Below are positions 26,877 to 35,330 of a stretch of 46,468 nt of DNA, piece after piece. Source of the stretch: an uncultured Ruminococcus sp. (lineage in GTDB: Bacteria; Bacillota; Clostridia; Oscillospirales; Acutalibacteraceae). Within the stretch, counting starts at the first letter, position 1; each line of letters opens with the position of its first letter. The position numbers and the translations under genes are program-made. The notes under the pieces were generated by a model. That model was not told the DNA's origin. It searched no databases and saw only the letters and a program-made list of their open reading frames with translations. Location of the stretch: NCBI GenBank assembly GCA_902802105.1, contig CADCKR010000025.1, forward strand, positions 1-46,468, in the 5' to 3' direction.

Positions 26877-27751
26877 CAGTATGCAAGGACCTCGTGACCG
26901 TCTTCTGTGACAAGCACCATGATCTCCCATTGTGCCGAGGGCTTTTTGTCGGCAGTGTAGATCGTCCAGTCGTCATCCTTATCGACAAATACACGGTGAG
27001 TGCCCATGTTTACCATCGGCTCGATAGTGAATATCATTCCCGGCACAAGAAGCATCTCCGTTCCGGCCTTTGACACATAGCTGACCCACGGGTCTTCATG
27101 GAATTCAAGCCCGACGCCGTGCCCGCCTATCTCTCTGACGACACTGTATCCGTTTGCTTTTGCGTGGTCGTTTACAGCCTGTCCCATATCGCCGAGGAAC
27201 GCCCAGGGCTGCACCTTTTCAAGACCAAGCTCAACGCATTCCTTTACTACATCGACAAGCTTTTTCTTTTCGGGGCTTACGTTTCCGATGCAGAACATAC
27301 GTGAGGAATCCGAAAAATAGCCGTTATATATAGTAGAAACATCTACGTTTACAATGTCGCCGTCCTTCAGGACTGTCTTGTCAGACGGTATGCCGTGACA
27401 CACTACCTCGTTGATCGAGGTGCATACGCTTTTGGGATAGCCCTCATAGTTGAGCGGCGCAGGAATACCGCCAAGCTCCGCTGTCTTCTGCGAAACAAGG
27501 TCGTCTATCTCCTGAGTGGTCATTCCCACGCGGATATTTTCAGCCACATAGTCAAGCACCGCTATGTTTATCCTGCAGCTCTCGCGTATCTTTTCGATCT
27601 GCTCCGGTGTTTTTATCATGCTGTGATCCGGAACAATGTGTCCCTCTGATTTATACCACGCTATTTTGTTGTCAAATTCCTCGTGGCATTTCTTATACTT
27701 CTTTCCGCTGCCGCACCAGCAGGGGTCATTTCTGCCAAGCTTGTTTGCCAT
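26876..27751 (-). CDS. map: Methionine aminopeptidase with N-terminal SEC-C zinc motif
   Basis: A 291-residue type I methionine aminopeptidase that removes the initiator methionine from nascent proteins. The N-terminal extension GRNDPCWCGSGKKYKKCH is a SEC-C zinc-binding motif, known in some clostridial MetAPs and associated with ribosome or protein binding. Catalytic metal ligands are seen in NVDVSTIYNGYFSDSS (two Asp), GHGVGLEFHE (His), TIEPMVNMG (Glu) and SAQWEIMVLVT (Glu). The start is 55 bases after a good promoter. Confidence 0.95.
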   Translation of the reverse strand: MANKLGRNDPCWCGSGKKYKKCHEEFDNKIAWYKSEGHIVPDHSMIKTPEQIEKIRESCRINIAVLDYVAENIRVGMTTQEIDDLVSQKTAELGGIPAPLNYEGYPKSVCTSINEVVCHGIPSDKTVLKDGDIVNVDVSTIYNGYFSDSSRMFCIGNVSPEKKKLVDVVKECVELGLEKVQPWAFLGDMGQAVNDHAKANGYSVVREIGGHGVGLEFHEDPWVSYVSKAGTEMLLVPGMIFTIEPMVNMGTHRVFVDKDDDWTIYTADKKPSAQWEIMVLVTEDGHEVLAY

Positions 27752-27805
27752 TCTTCAAAACCCTTTTCTTTTTCATATTTTGCAGGAAATTCCCTGAACA
27801 TATCT

Positions 27806-27834
27806 ATTATACTCGTTTGTTTTCAAAAAGTAAA
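27806..27834 (-). promoter_or_regulatory. Sigma-A promoter of map
   Basis: On the minus strand TTTACT (27834-27829) and TATAAT (27811-27806) are spaced by 17 bases. Confidence 0.75.
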
Positions 27835-27938
27835 CACACTTGAACCGTCTTTTCATATTATATATTGAAAGGAATGTTAATAATAATTCTCTTTCGGAAC
27901 TAAACAAAATTTCATTTGATAAAACGGAGATGAAAAAT

Positions 27939-28424
27939 ATGATGTGTGACTATGAGTATAACGGACAGTATGTGCAGACAAGCTGCAATCAGAGCAGCTG
28001 TATCCGCAGCGAAAGCGATGATCTTTGCTCCGGATGCAGCAAGGGTATGATGATACTTGTCGGCATTATCTCAGGTCTTGTTTTTGCGGCGCTAACAGTG
28101 CTGCTGTTTATCAACTCTCTGCTCACAGCGCTGTTCCCGGCTATGCTGACAAGCCTTATCGCAGGTCTTGCGGCTTTGGGCGTCGTGCTTTCGGCAGCGC
28201 TGTTTCCGCGTGACGATACCGCAGGCAAAAAGTGCATCAGGTGTCACCTTGGCGGCTTGTTCTTCGGCATTTTCGGAACGATAGCTTCCTCGCTGCTTGC
28301 TGTTTCCACCGATCTTGCGGCGGGTTCGGTCATTGCTTATGTTACAGTGGGACTTACAGCCTTTTTCCTCGCCTTTCTTCTGGTGAGCCTTCTTTTCCTT
28401 GTTAAGTGCGCAGTAAAGAAATGA
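27939..28424 (+). CDS. Small four-helix membrane protein with Cys-rich N-terminus
   Basis: A protein of about 162 residues. The N-terminal 35 residues hold five cysteines (CDYEYN, TSCNQSSC, LCSGC), followed by four hydrophobic segments. A CIRCHLGG loop lies between the second and third. No family is recognised. The frame is open from 27840; the ATG at 27930 abuts GGAG, while the ATG at 27939 lies nine bases from it and is chosen. The cysteines could bind a metal or form disulfides, which is inference. Confidence 0.65.
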   Translation: MMCDYEYNGQYVQTSCNQSSCIRSESDDLCSGCSKGMMILVGIISGLVFAALTVLLFINSLLTALFPAMLTSLIAGLAALGVVLSAALFPRDDTAGKKCIRCHLGGLFFGIFGTIASSLLAVSTDLAAGSVIAYVTVGLTAFFLAFLLVSLLFLVKCAVKK

Positions 28425-28435
28425 TCTGACTTTTC

Positions 28436-28531
28436 GGCGCCGGTGAGTTATACGGGGGAAACTATTTTCTGGCGGAAAAGGGTTTCCCCCGAACCACTTC
28501 CTAAGACCGCTGAATCCTGAGCGGTTTCAGG
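28436..28531. repeat. Second-family intergenic repeat between the membrane protein gene and spoIIAA
   Basis: GCGCCGGTGAGTTATACGGG and CACTTCCTAAGACCGCTGAA match the reverse complement of 17309-17368. Here an extra segment is inserted, creating a long inverted repeat: CGGGGGAAAC (28453-28462) with GTTTCCCCCG (28482-28491). A second small hairpin (CCGCTGAATCCTGAGCGG) follows. Confidence 0.65.
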
Positions 28532-28604
28532 ATATGCCTGACGTAAAATTCATAAACAATAAAAAGTCAGATATCTATATATGACAAATTCCACAGTAAG
28601 ACTA

Positions 28605-28613
28605 TGATACAAT
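28605..28613 (+). promoter_or_regulatory. Candidate extended -10 promoter of the spoIIA operon
   Basis: TGATACAAT is a good extended -10 element (TG, one base, TACAAT). No -35 at standard spacing is obvious, and I could not match a sigma-H promoter. If used, the mRNA would have a leader of about 235 bases. Confidence 0.4.
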
Positions 28614-28645
28614 TTATATCGCAGAATATATAAACTATTATCCTG

Positions 28646-28765
28646 TAGCAGTCCGGAAAAACGCGAACTCTTTCCGGGAGCGCTATATAAAAGACAGATA
28701 AAAGCCGATCACGGAATGAGCAGTCATGTTTCCGAAGACGGTGAAACACCATGTGTCTGCCTTTT
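28646..28765 (+). ncRNA. Candidate structured leader RNA of the spoIIA operon
   Basis: The first hairpin has TAGC and CCGGAAA (28646-28659) pairing with TTTCCGG and GCTA (28671-28685). Next, a closing stem AAAAG-A-CAGA (28689-28698) pairs with TCTG-C-CTTTT (28756-28765). It encloses two hairpins: CGGAA-TGA with TCA-TTCCG (28712-28734) and GGTG-AAA-CACC (28740-28750). Together they form a plausible three-way junction. No known riboswitch class was recognised. The structure was drawn by eye, and no alignment supports it yet. Confidence 0.45.
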
Positions 28766-28855
28766 AAAAAGATATATAGTATAACACTGCATGAAGAACT
28801 GTCCGGTATTTTCTTTGTTGCTAAAAGCCTGCTGCTTAAAGGAGAGTGATCAGCA

Positions 28856-29188
28856 TTGAAAACCAGCGTCACACTTGATGACGGCGTCCTGACCGTAAAA
28901 ATATGCGGAGAGATAGACCATCACACCGCAGCGCTTGTGAGAAAGGAAACAGACACCCTGATACAGCAGAAGCGTCCCCGTGAGCTGATACTTGATTTTT
29001 CCTCCGTGACCTTCATGGACAGCTCCGGAATAGGGCTTATCATGGGCAGATACCGCATTATGGGGCTTTTCGGCGGATATCTGCGGGTGGTAAATGTTCC
29101 TGAAAACCTTGAAAAGCTGATGATACTTTCGGGTCTTGGTGCATTGAAGGTAATAGAAAGACGAGGTGAAATGCGTGAAAGTGCTTAA
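28856..29188 (+). CDS. spoIIAA: Anti-sigma F factor antagonist SpoIIAA
   Basis: A 110-residue STAS-domain protein that releases sigma-F from SpoIIAB when dephosphorylated. Matching segments are GEIDHHTAALVRKETD and the phosphorylation region FMDSSGIGLIMGRY with adjacent serines at 56-57. The first possible start in frame is TTG at 28856, since a stop lies at 28847; AAAGGAG is 11 bases upstream. A weak start and long leader could limit its synthesis. It overlaps spoIIAB. Confidence 0.94.
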   Translation: MKTSVTLDDGVLTVKICGEIDHHTAALVRKETDTLIQQKRPRELILDFSSVTFMDSSGIGLIMGRYRIMGLFGGYLRVVNVPENLEKLMILSGLGALKVIERRGEMRESA

Positions 29189-29618
29189 CGAAATGGAGTT
29201 CAGCTTTGAGAGCCGCTCTTCAAACGAAAGCTTTGCCAGGTCGGCAGTTTCTTCATTTGTCGCTCAGCTTGACCCTACCATCAGCGAGCTTAATGAGATA
29301 CGCACCGCCGTTTCGGAAGCGGTAACAAACTGCATCGTCCATGCATACAAAAACGAGATCGGCAGGATATCCGTGACAGTAAAGATCGTGCCGGAAAACA
29401 CTGTCGTAATAAAGGTCCGTGACAGCGGCTGCGGCATAGAGAACATACAGCAGGCTATGGAGCCGCTCTTTACGACCGCACCCGGAGAGGAACGCGCAGG
29501 GCTGGGCTTTGCTGTCATGCAGAGCTTTACCGACAGGATAAGCGTCCGCTCAAAGCCGGGCAAGGGTACGTCCGTCACAATGAGAAAAGCCCTCAGCCGG
29601 AGGGTGTCAAATGGATGA
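29175..29618 (+). CDS. spoIIAB: Anti-sigma F factor SpoIIAB, serine kinase
   Basis: A 147-residue GHKL-family kinase that binds sigma-F and phosphorylates SpoIIAA. ATP-site motifs are EAVTNCIVHAY (N box), VRDSGCGI (G1) and ERAGLGFAVM (G2). The segment NESFARSAVSSFVAQLDPT closely follows Bacillus SpoIIAB. The frame opens with GTG at 29166, but the GTG at 29175 lies five bases after GAGGTGA and gives the family N-terminus MKVLNEMEF. It overlaps the end of spoIIAA by 14 bases and the start of sigF by 8. Confidence 0.95.
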   Translation: MKVLNEMEFSFESRSSNESFARSAVSSFVAQLDPTISELNEIRTAVSEAVTNCIVHAYKNEIGRISVTVKIVPENTVVIKVRDSGCGIENIQQAMEPLFTTAPGEERAGLGFAVMQSFTDRISVRSKPGKGTSVTMRKALSRRVSNG

Positions 29619-30258
29619 AAACCGGGAGATCATCAATGATAATCTTGGGCTTGTACATTCCTGCGCAAAGCGCTTCCGCGGCCGCGGAATAGAATATGAC
29701 GACCTGTTTCAGGCGGGCTGTGTCGGGCTTGTAAAGGCTGCCGATAATTTTGACCCGACACTCGGATACAGATTTTCCACCTATGCTGTGCCGGTGATAC
29801 TCGGCGAGATAAGGCGGCTTTTCCGTGACGGAGGCTCGGTAAAGATATCGCGCAGCCTGAAAGAGCTTTCTGTACGGGTGAGCCGGGCAGCCGAGGAGCT
29901 TGCGCTTTTTTCCGGACGTGAACCGACCGTTTCGGAGCTTTCCGAAAAATTGAATATCACCCCCGAACAGACCGCCGAAGCCCTGAACGCCTTGCAGCGT
30001 CCGCTTTCACTAACAATGACCGAGGACGATTCTCAGGCGGATATCCCGACCGAACCTCCTGACGAAAAAATAACAGAAAGGCTTGCGCTCTATTCAGAGC
30101 TGCAAAAGCTGCCGGAGCCCGACCGGGAGCTGATAAAGCTCAGATATTTCCGCGGCTTTACACAGTCAAAGACAGCCTCTCTCCTTGGCATGACTCAGGT
30201 ACAGGTATCACGCCGCGAAAAGAAGCTCCTGCTGCTTCTTCGCCAAAGGCTTTTGTAA
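29611..30258 (+). CDS. sigF: Forespore RNA polymerase sigma factor SigF
   Basis: A 215-residue sigma-70 family factor, somewhat shorter than the Bacillus protein. Region 2 contains GIEYDDLFQAGCVGLVKAA and RFSTYAVPVILGEIRR. Region 3 includes REPTVSELSEKLNI, and region 4 contains LRYFRGFTQSKTASLLGMTQ. It directs early forespore transcription. The start overlaps the spoIIAB end, as in the classical spoIIA operon. A strong terminator follows 35 bases after the stop. Confidence 0.96.
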   Translation: MDENREIINDNLGLVHSCAKRFRGRGIEYDDLFQAGCVGLVKAADNFDPTLGYRFSTYAVPVILGEIRRLFRDGGSVKISRSLKELSVRVSRAAEELALFSGREPTVSELSEKLNITPEQTAEALNALQRPLSLTMTEDDSQADIPTEPPDEKITERLALYSELQKLPEPDRELIKLRYFRGFTQSKTASLLGMTQVQVSRREKKLLLLLRQRLL

Positions 30259-30293
30259 AAGCATCCGTCTTGTCGGCCGTTGTTTATGCACAA

Positions 30294-30325
30294 AAAAAGC
30301 ACCGCAGCTTTTTGCGGTGCTTTTT
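30294..30325. terminator. Bidirectional terminator between sigF and the surface protein gene
   Basis: AAAAAGCACCGCA (30294-30306) pairs with TGCGGTGCTTTTT (30313-30325), a 13-base stem with A and T tracts on both sides. Confidence 0.9.
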
Positions 30326-30346
30326 GATATATTTTCTTATTCCGTA

Positions 30347-31144
30347 TTACTCAGCAGACTTCTTTGTCTTTGAAGCTGCCAGCGCGATGCCGAGAGCTGC
30401 TGCGCTCATTACTGCGAACACAATAGCTGTTGCATTGCTGTTTTCACCTGTTTTGTAGCCGTCTTTATCGTCTCTGTTGGGGCGTACATCATTGCTTGCC
30501 TCAGACTCCGAACCGGTGCTGCTGTTATCATCAACAGGATCGCTTACATCCTCCGGCTTGCTTGACTCCTCAACAGGAGCATCGCTTTCTTCACGTGCAA
30601 TATATGCAAAAACGAATCTTGAAAGGTGAGGCACCTCTGCTGAAACTGTCTTGCCGTCTACAACGACATCATCACCCTTTGCAACATAGACAAGCTTGTC
30701 GCCCTCAAAAACCAAAATCGCATTATAGCCTGTTTCTTCGGCAGTATTGAGAGTCAGCACGGGCTTCACATCATGGATAGCAACACCGTCTGCCGTATAG
30801 AGCTCAATATCGACTGCCTGATAGCTTACGATGGAAAGACCGCTGTTGTCAAGCTCCAAAAAGCTTTTCTCAATACTACTATCCAATACAGATCTTGTCT
30901 TGAGCCTATAATCGCCCTCGGGAAGCATATCAGCAGGAAAATCAACTGTGATGGTGTCCTTAGCCGGATAGGAATTGCTGTCTATCTCTGCGCTGATGCT
31001 TACAGGCAAACCTGCTTCTGCGCTGAAATCAATGATGTTTTCACCTGAATCTCCAAGAGGCGCAGCGCTTACTGCCGCAGCACCTATTGTGACCGCAGCC
31101 GTTGCTATAGCAAGAGCAGAAAAAACTTTATGTTCAATTTTCAT
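30347..31144 (-). CDS. Secreted surface protein with KTGE-type C-terminal sorting-like tail
   Basis: A 265-residue protein. A signal peptide (MKIEHKVFSALAIATAAV, cleavage near VSAAP) is followed by about 180 residues of beta-rich domain, an acidic Ser/Asp-rich linker, and a tail with YKTGENS, a hydrophobic stretch and KTKKSAE. The tail has the layout of a sortase signal, but the motif is KTGE without the usual LPx. Three other proteins in this window share the tail type. The frame opens at ATG 31153, which abuts GGAGG; ATG 31144 lies nine bases from it and is preferred. The function of the middle domain is unknown. Confidence 0.75.
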   Translation of the reverse strand: MKIEHKVFSALAIATAAVTIGAAAVSAAPLGDSGENIIDFSAEAGLPVSISAEIDSNSYPAKDTITVDFPADMLPEGDYRLKTRSVLDSSIEKSFLELDNSGLSIVSYQAVDIELYTADGVAIHDVKPVLTLNTAEETGYNAILVFEGDKLVYVAKGDDVVVDGKTVSAEVPHLSRFVFAYIAREESDAPVEESSKPEDVSDPVDDNSSTGSESEASNDVRPNRDDKDGYKTGENSNATAIVFAVMSAAALGIALAASKTKKSAE

Positions 31145-31192
31145 TTCACTCATCCTCCAAAAAATCTTAGAACGATACTATCAACTGCGAAC

Positions 31193-31221
31193 ATAATATC
31201 ATACTATCTTTTTATAGTCAA
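31193..31221 (-). promoter_or_regulatory. Sigma-A promoter of the KTGE surface protein gene
   Basis: On the minus strand TTGACT (31221-31216) and TATTAT (31198-31193) are spaced by 17 bases. Confidence 0.8.
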
Positions 31222-31450
31222 GTGAGCCGATTCATTTTTTAACTTACTCACAAATCAGACGAATAGCCATTCAGATATTTATTGATTTTGCCAATGCGGT
31301 GCAGGTGTTTTACGCACACAAATATTCCTGCATCGGGCAAAAAACAGACACAAAGTCCTCTTTCTTACGGAGATCAGCTTTCAGAAATTTACGGCAGTCA
31401 GAATCACAAAGCCTGCGGTTTAAGGAATAAAAGAGTTCCTCTTTTAAGGA
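31222..31450. other. Gene-free gap between a surface gene and the IS605-type element
   Basis: No credible coding frame was found. The only structures seen are small hairpins near the right end (GGAA..TTCC and AAAGAGTTCCTCTTT around 31421-31446), just outside the transposon end. Confidence 0.5.
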
Positions 31451-32670
31451 TAGTGACATCCTCCCCCGCCTATAGAGGCGGGGGCTTCCCCTGTCTCAGA
31501 CGAGTTTGGTTCTCGTTCGATAGTACTGATGCACTAAGCATAAGCGAGCTAACCCCGTGTGTCCCACGGTTCTTATTTTGTTTTTATGCCAATGCTATTC
31601 TCATACCTTCGTTTCGTATGTTTACAGCAGCATTGGTATCTCTGTCGTGATGTGTATGACAGCAGGGGCAATCCCACTCTCTTACAGACAAGTCTTTTGT
31701 TTCGGGATTTTGGTATCCGCAAATACTGCATACCTGTGAGCTTGCAAAGAACTTATCTACCTTTCACACACAATCATAAGCATTGGCTATCTGCCTTGAC
31801 TGTTTATGAAGAAAATCTTTTCTTTGATTGGCAATCTTTTCATGCAGTTTTGCCACTCTGACACGCTGTTTTTCTCTGTTGATTGAACCTCTCACCATTT
31901 TTGACAGCTTTCTTTGTTCTTTTTTGAGTTTCTTTTCGGATAATCTGTAATATCTCGGAAATGCGGGACAATTTCCATTACTGTCAATGTATAATTCGTG
32001 CATCGAAAAATCCAGACCGATAAAACTCTCAAGTTCCTTTTCAGCAATTTCTTCTTCATACTCAAAAAGAACACTTGCAAAATATTTACCGCCTGCATTT
32101 TTACTTACGGTAACAGCTTTCAGTTTGTAATCATCAGGTATGTTTCTATGCTGTTTCATTTTTACAAAACCTAATTTCGGAAGTCTTATCATTCCATCAC
32201 GAACAATAATATTTCCGTTTACATAATTCGTTGTATAACTTCTTTTACTGCTCTTTTTTGACTTGAACTTAGGGAAACCCACTTTCTTATCTCTGAAAAA
32301 GTTATTATAAGCATCCTGCAAATTCATTTGTGCATTAGCAAGAGCAAGACTGTCTACTTCTTTCAGCCACTCAAATTCAGTTTTGTACTGTGCAGGAGTA
32401 TTGTTCAGCTTTTCTTTTGTTTGATTATAGTACTCTATTTTATCACCAAGCATTTTATTATAGATAAATCTGACACACCCAAATGTTTTGGCAAACAATA
32501 TTTTTTGTTCTTCATTAGGGTATATCCTGAATTGATAGGCTTTGTTCATGATGCTTCACCTCTTTATCTCAACAATAGCATAAACAGAACAGTCAGTCAA
32601 TAAAAAGTCAGCCTTACGGCTGACGGGCCATTCATCCCACCGCCTTAGAGGCGGGGGACTTCTTGCCCAT
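31451..32670. mobile_element. Decayed IS605/IS1341-type element without tnpA
   Basis: A tnpB pseudogene is flanked by GC-rich hairpins typical of IS200/IS605 ends. On the left is CCCCCGCCT-ATAG-AGGCGGGGG (31463-31484). On the right are CCGCCTTAGAGGCGG (32640-32654) and GTCAGCC-TTAC-GGCTGAC (32607-32624). There are no terminal inverted repeats or target duplications, as expected for this family. It sits about a dozen bases past the stop of the EpsG-type gene. Exact borders are not certain. Confidence 0.7.
31584..32549 (-). pseudogene. tnpB: tnpB (IS605 OrfB) with internal deletion and stop
   Basis: The N-terminal half is normal: MNKAYQFRIYPNEEQKI, GCVRFIYNKML, FPKFKSKK and the RuvC-I Asp in IGLDFSMHELYI. 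After QIANAYDCV a TGA (31766-31764) interrupts. The same frame then continues with KVDKFFASS, the zinc finger [15 protein letters not shown] and the RuvC-III segment [12 protein letters not shown], ending at 31584. The normally intervening part with the RuvC-II Glu (EDL motif) is missing, so the TGA sits at a deletion junction. The product would lack nuclease activity. The start is preceded by GAGGTGA. Confidence 0.85.
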
Positions 32671-32683
32671 TTAGGTTAAAAAT

Positions 32684-33817
32684 TCAGAATCTCAGCCATG
32701 TAATATAGTTGGCTGCGCCATGCGCATTGTCTGCAAGACCGTAGTAGAAATGCAGGTATGACAGTGCAAGGACAAGGATCAGGAAAATGCATGATGTCAC
32801 CTTCCTGCTTGCAGGAGAGGTAAGGTCTATTGTTTTTTCACCTGATGTTGTATATTTTATGCCCTTTGTTTTCAGCGACTGGTAGATAACAGGCACAAGC
32901 AGCAGCATAAAAATAATGAAGTAATATGACAGTCTTTCAATAATGCTGTGCTTCGACATAGTTACCATCATCAGTGTACCGATAAAGGTCAGGTTTGTAA
33001 GATATTTGTTTTCATTGGTAAGGTTTATCGTTTCTGTCTTTATCAGTACGAACGCCGTCACCGTTATAAACACCGGAAGTATCGCATAAACAAATGATAC
33101 GCCCTGCTGTATGAACACAGAGTCCCTGTATTCCTCATGGAACATGGTAGTGATAAGGTCAAACAGATTTGTCGATGCCGTGTAGAACCAGAGAAGAATA
33201 AATCCGTAGATAAGCAGTTCACGCATTGCCGGCTTCATCTTTACAAGGAAGTAAACAGGGATCAGTATCAGCACTGTCTGATGGAAGAACGAAGCAAATA
33301 CGATAAGAAGCGCATAGGGTATGAATTTGTTGTGCTTCATAAAATGCCATGCAAGCATTACGATCGAAACCGCTATCATCTGACGAAGGAAATTCATCGT
33401 CATAAAGAACATGAACATATTTATATACAGAACGGTCGAGATCCAGGGGATCTCGGTATTCTTGTATATGAATATTGCCGCAGGCAGGATAGCTATCAAT
33501 GACAGGATAATGAAATACCACTGATAATCCATGCCGGGAATAAATCCAAGCAGCTTGGTAAACAGGATAAAGCCTGTCTCCCAGTCAAGATAGGTCAGTG
33601 TCTCAAAGCCTGACGAGGTCATATTCCTGTAGCCTATCGCATACATCTGGTAGTCAAAGCCGATATCCATTCTGAATGCGGAAAGCAGGAACAGCTGGCT
33701 GAACGCTAAAAGGACAAATATCAGGTTTTTCGATCTGGACGGATTGCGAAAGCACAGAATAGCTGCCCACAATAGGATAAGTGCGTTGCTTATGGTATAA
33801 AATAACAAATACAACAT
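32684..33817 (-). CDS. EpsG-type polysaccharide polymerase-like membrane protein
   Basis: A 377-residue protein with about ten hydrophobic segments. FRMDIGFDYQMYAIGY and the later NFLRQMIAVSI and SFFHQTVLILIP segments are typical of the EpsG family, thought to polymerise exopolysaccharide repeat units. It follows the polyprenyl sugar transferase gene by 15 bases on the same strand, so both act in surface polysaccharide synthesis. The decayed IS element lies immediately downstream and may have displaced the native terminator. Confidence 0.82.
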   Translation of the reverse strand: MLYLLFYTISNALILLWAAILCFRNPSRSKNLIFVLLAFSQLFLLSAFRMDIGFDYQMYAIGYRNMTSSGFETLTYLDWETGFILFTKLLGFIPGMDYQWYFIILSLIAILPAAIFIYKNTEIPWISTVLYINMFMFFMTMNFLRQMIAVSIVMLAWHFMKHNKFIPYALLIVFASFFHQTVLILIPVYFLVKMKPAMRELLIYGFILLWFYTASTNLFDLITTMFHEEYRDSVFIQQGVSFVYAILPVFITVTAFVLIKTETINLTNENKYLTNLTFIGTLMMVTMSKHSIIERLSYYFIIFMLLLVPVIYQSLKTKGIKYTTSGEKTIDLTSPASRKVTSCIFLILVLALSYLHFYYGLADNAHGAANYITWLRF

Positions 33818-33832
33818 CTCCTGTCAAAAAAG

Positions 33833-35230
33833 CTATCGGGCATTCTTTGAAAAAATACCCTTTGTCAGTGTCTTGAACAGTATCTTTATATCAAATATAA
33901 CAGACCAGTGCTCAATGTAATAGATATCATACTTGATGCGTTCCTCGATGGATGTATCGCTTCCTCTGAGGTCGTTCACCTGCGCCCAGCCGGTTATACC
34001 GGGCTTGACATAATGCTTCAGCATATACAGCGGCACAGATTTACGATATTCCCTTACATAATAAGGTATCTCCGGCCTTGGCCCTACAAGGCTCATATTG
34101 CCCTTCAAAACATTGAAAAGCTGCGGCAGCTCATCAATGCTGAATTTCCGGATAAACCTGCCGAACCTCGTACACCTCGGGTCATTCTTCGCAGTGGAAG
34201 AAATATCGGATTCCGTTTCCTCTCTCATAGACCTGAATTTATACATCATGAACGGTTTTTGCCCAAGCCCAACTCTCTTCTGGCGGAAAATTATCTTTCC
34301 GGGTGAAGTGAGCTTTATGATAACAGCCGTAACGATCATCAGCGGCGAAAGCACTATTATCATCAGCAGTGATACCACGATGTCCATAGTCCGCTTGATG
34401 AATTTATTTATTGTCCGGTCAAGCGGAACATTTCTCAGACTCATTATAGGCATACCGTCAAAGCTTGAAATATATATTCTCGATGAAAAGCTCGAAAACA
34501 TATTCGGCATGATCGAATATTTAACGCCCCATCGCTCACATATTGAAATAAGACGCTCTATATAAAGCTGAGTTCTGTTGGAAAGCATTATAAGTACCTC
34601 ATCGGGAATAAAGCCGCTGAAATATTTATAAATATCCCTGAATCTGCCAAGATAATTGATTTTAAGATGTGAGCTTGGCGCAATATCGAAATAACCTGAT
34701 ATCTCATAGCCAAGGTCCGGCGATGACTCTATCTTTTTGATGAAATTTTCCGTACAATTATTTACGCCCAGAAGGACTATATACTTTTTGTTGTAGCCCT
34801 TTTTTCTCATCAGCCTGAGGAAAAGTCTCAGGAAAAAGCGGTACAACACAGCGAGCATACATTCTATGAAGAAGTAAAGCGTAAGTGCGACCTGATATTG
34901 ATAGAGCCTTGACAGCATCATGGATAAAAATATTGATACCACAAAAACAGCCAGACTTGCTTTCATTATGTTGACTGATTCCCGCATGAAGCTTGTGTAG
35001 CGGTAAGAGCGGTACAGATCACAAATATGGTTACAGACAAGCTGTATTGCTGCCAAAAAAACAGGCAGCCCGACAATGAACCGGATATCGTGATCATCGT
35101 TGAGAAAAATGTCAGTATTTAAAAAGTAATATAAAAAATAATACGACAGCATGAAGCTTAAAACACTGATAACAATGTCCATAATGACATGAACAGCATT
35201 CAGTTTGCTTTGATTCTGCTTTATCAACAA
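33833..35230 (-). CDS. Polyprenyl-phosphate sugar-1-phosphate transferase (WbaP/CpsE type)
   Basis: A 465-residue initiating transferase that moves a sugar phosphate from a nucleotide sugar to undecaprenyl phosphate at the membrane. Four N-terminal hydrophobic segments and a CoA-binding-like central domain (YIVLLGVNNCTENF) precede the catalytic domain. That domain has KRTMDIVVSLLMI, FRQKRVGLGQKPFMMYKFRS, FIRKFSIDELPQLFNVLKG, MSLVGPRPE and KPGITGWAQVN. The start is a TTG (35230, or the next TTG at 35227) after GGTGGTGAG. The promoter is upstream. The sugar specificity is unknown. Confidence 0.9.
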   Translation of the reverse strand: MLIKQNQSKLNAVHVIMDIVISVLSFMLSYYFLYYFLNTDIFLNDDHDIRFIVGLPVFLAAIQLVCNHICDLYRSYRYTSFMRESVNIMKASLAVFVVSIFLSMMLSRLYQYQVALTLYFFIECMLAVLYRFFLRLFLRLMRKKGYNKKYIVLLGVNNCTENFIKKIESSPDLGYEISGYFDIAPSSHLKINYLGRFRDIYKYFSGFIPDEVLIMLSNRTQLYIERLISICERWGVKYSIMPNMFSSFSSRIYISSFDGMPIMSLRNVPLDRTINKFIKRTMDIVVSLLMIIVLSPLMIVTAVIIKLTSPGKIIFRQKRVGLGQKPFMMYKFRSMREETESDISSTAKNDPRCTRFGRFIRKFSIDELPQLFNVLKGNMSLVGPRPEIPYYVREYRKSVPLYMLKHYVKPGITGWAQVNDLRGSDTSIEERIKYDIYYIEHWSVIFDIKILFKTLTKGIFSKNAR

Positions 35231-35283
35231 TTCTCACCACCCTGCCGATTGTTTTAAAAAACACAAAAGTAGCCATAATATAT

Positions 35284-35312
35284 ATTTTAATATATTGATG
35301 ACTTATAGTCAA
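35284..35312 (-). promoter_or_regulatory. Promoter of the leftward polysaccharide genes
   Basis: On the minus strand TTGACT (35312-35307) and TAAAAT (35289-35284) are spaced by 17 bases. Confidence 0.75.
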
Positions 35313-35330
35313 TATATTTTTTTAATTACC

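Noticed and set aside
28580-28600. Spo0A box upstream of spoIIA
   Set aside because: The minus strand reads TTTGTCATA, which deviates from the TTTGTCGAA consensus at the informative end; too weak to call.
31282-31861. Plus-strand frames near the IS element
   Set aside because: Antisense to the tnpB relic or within its end; no support as genes.
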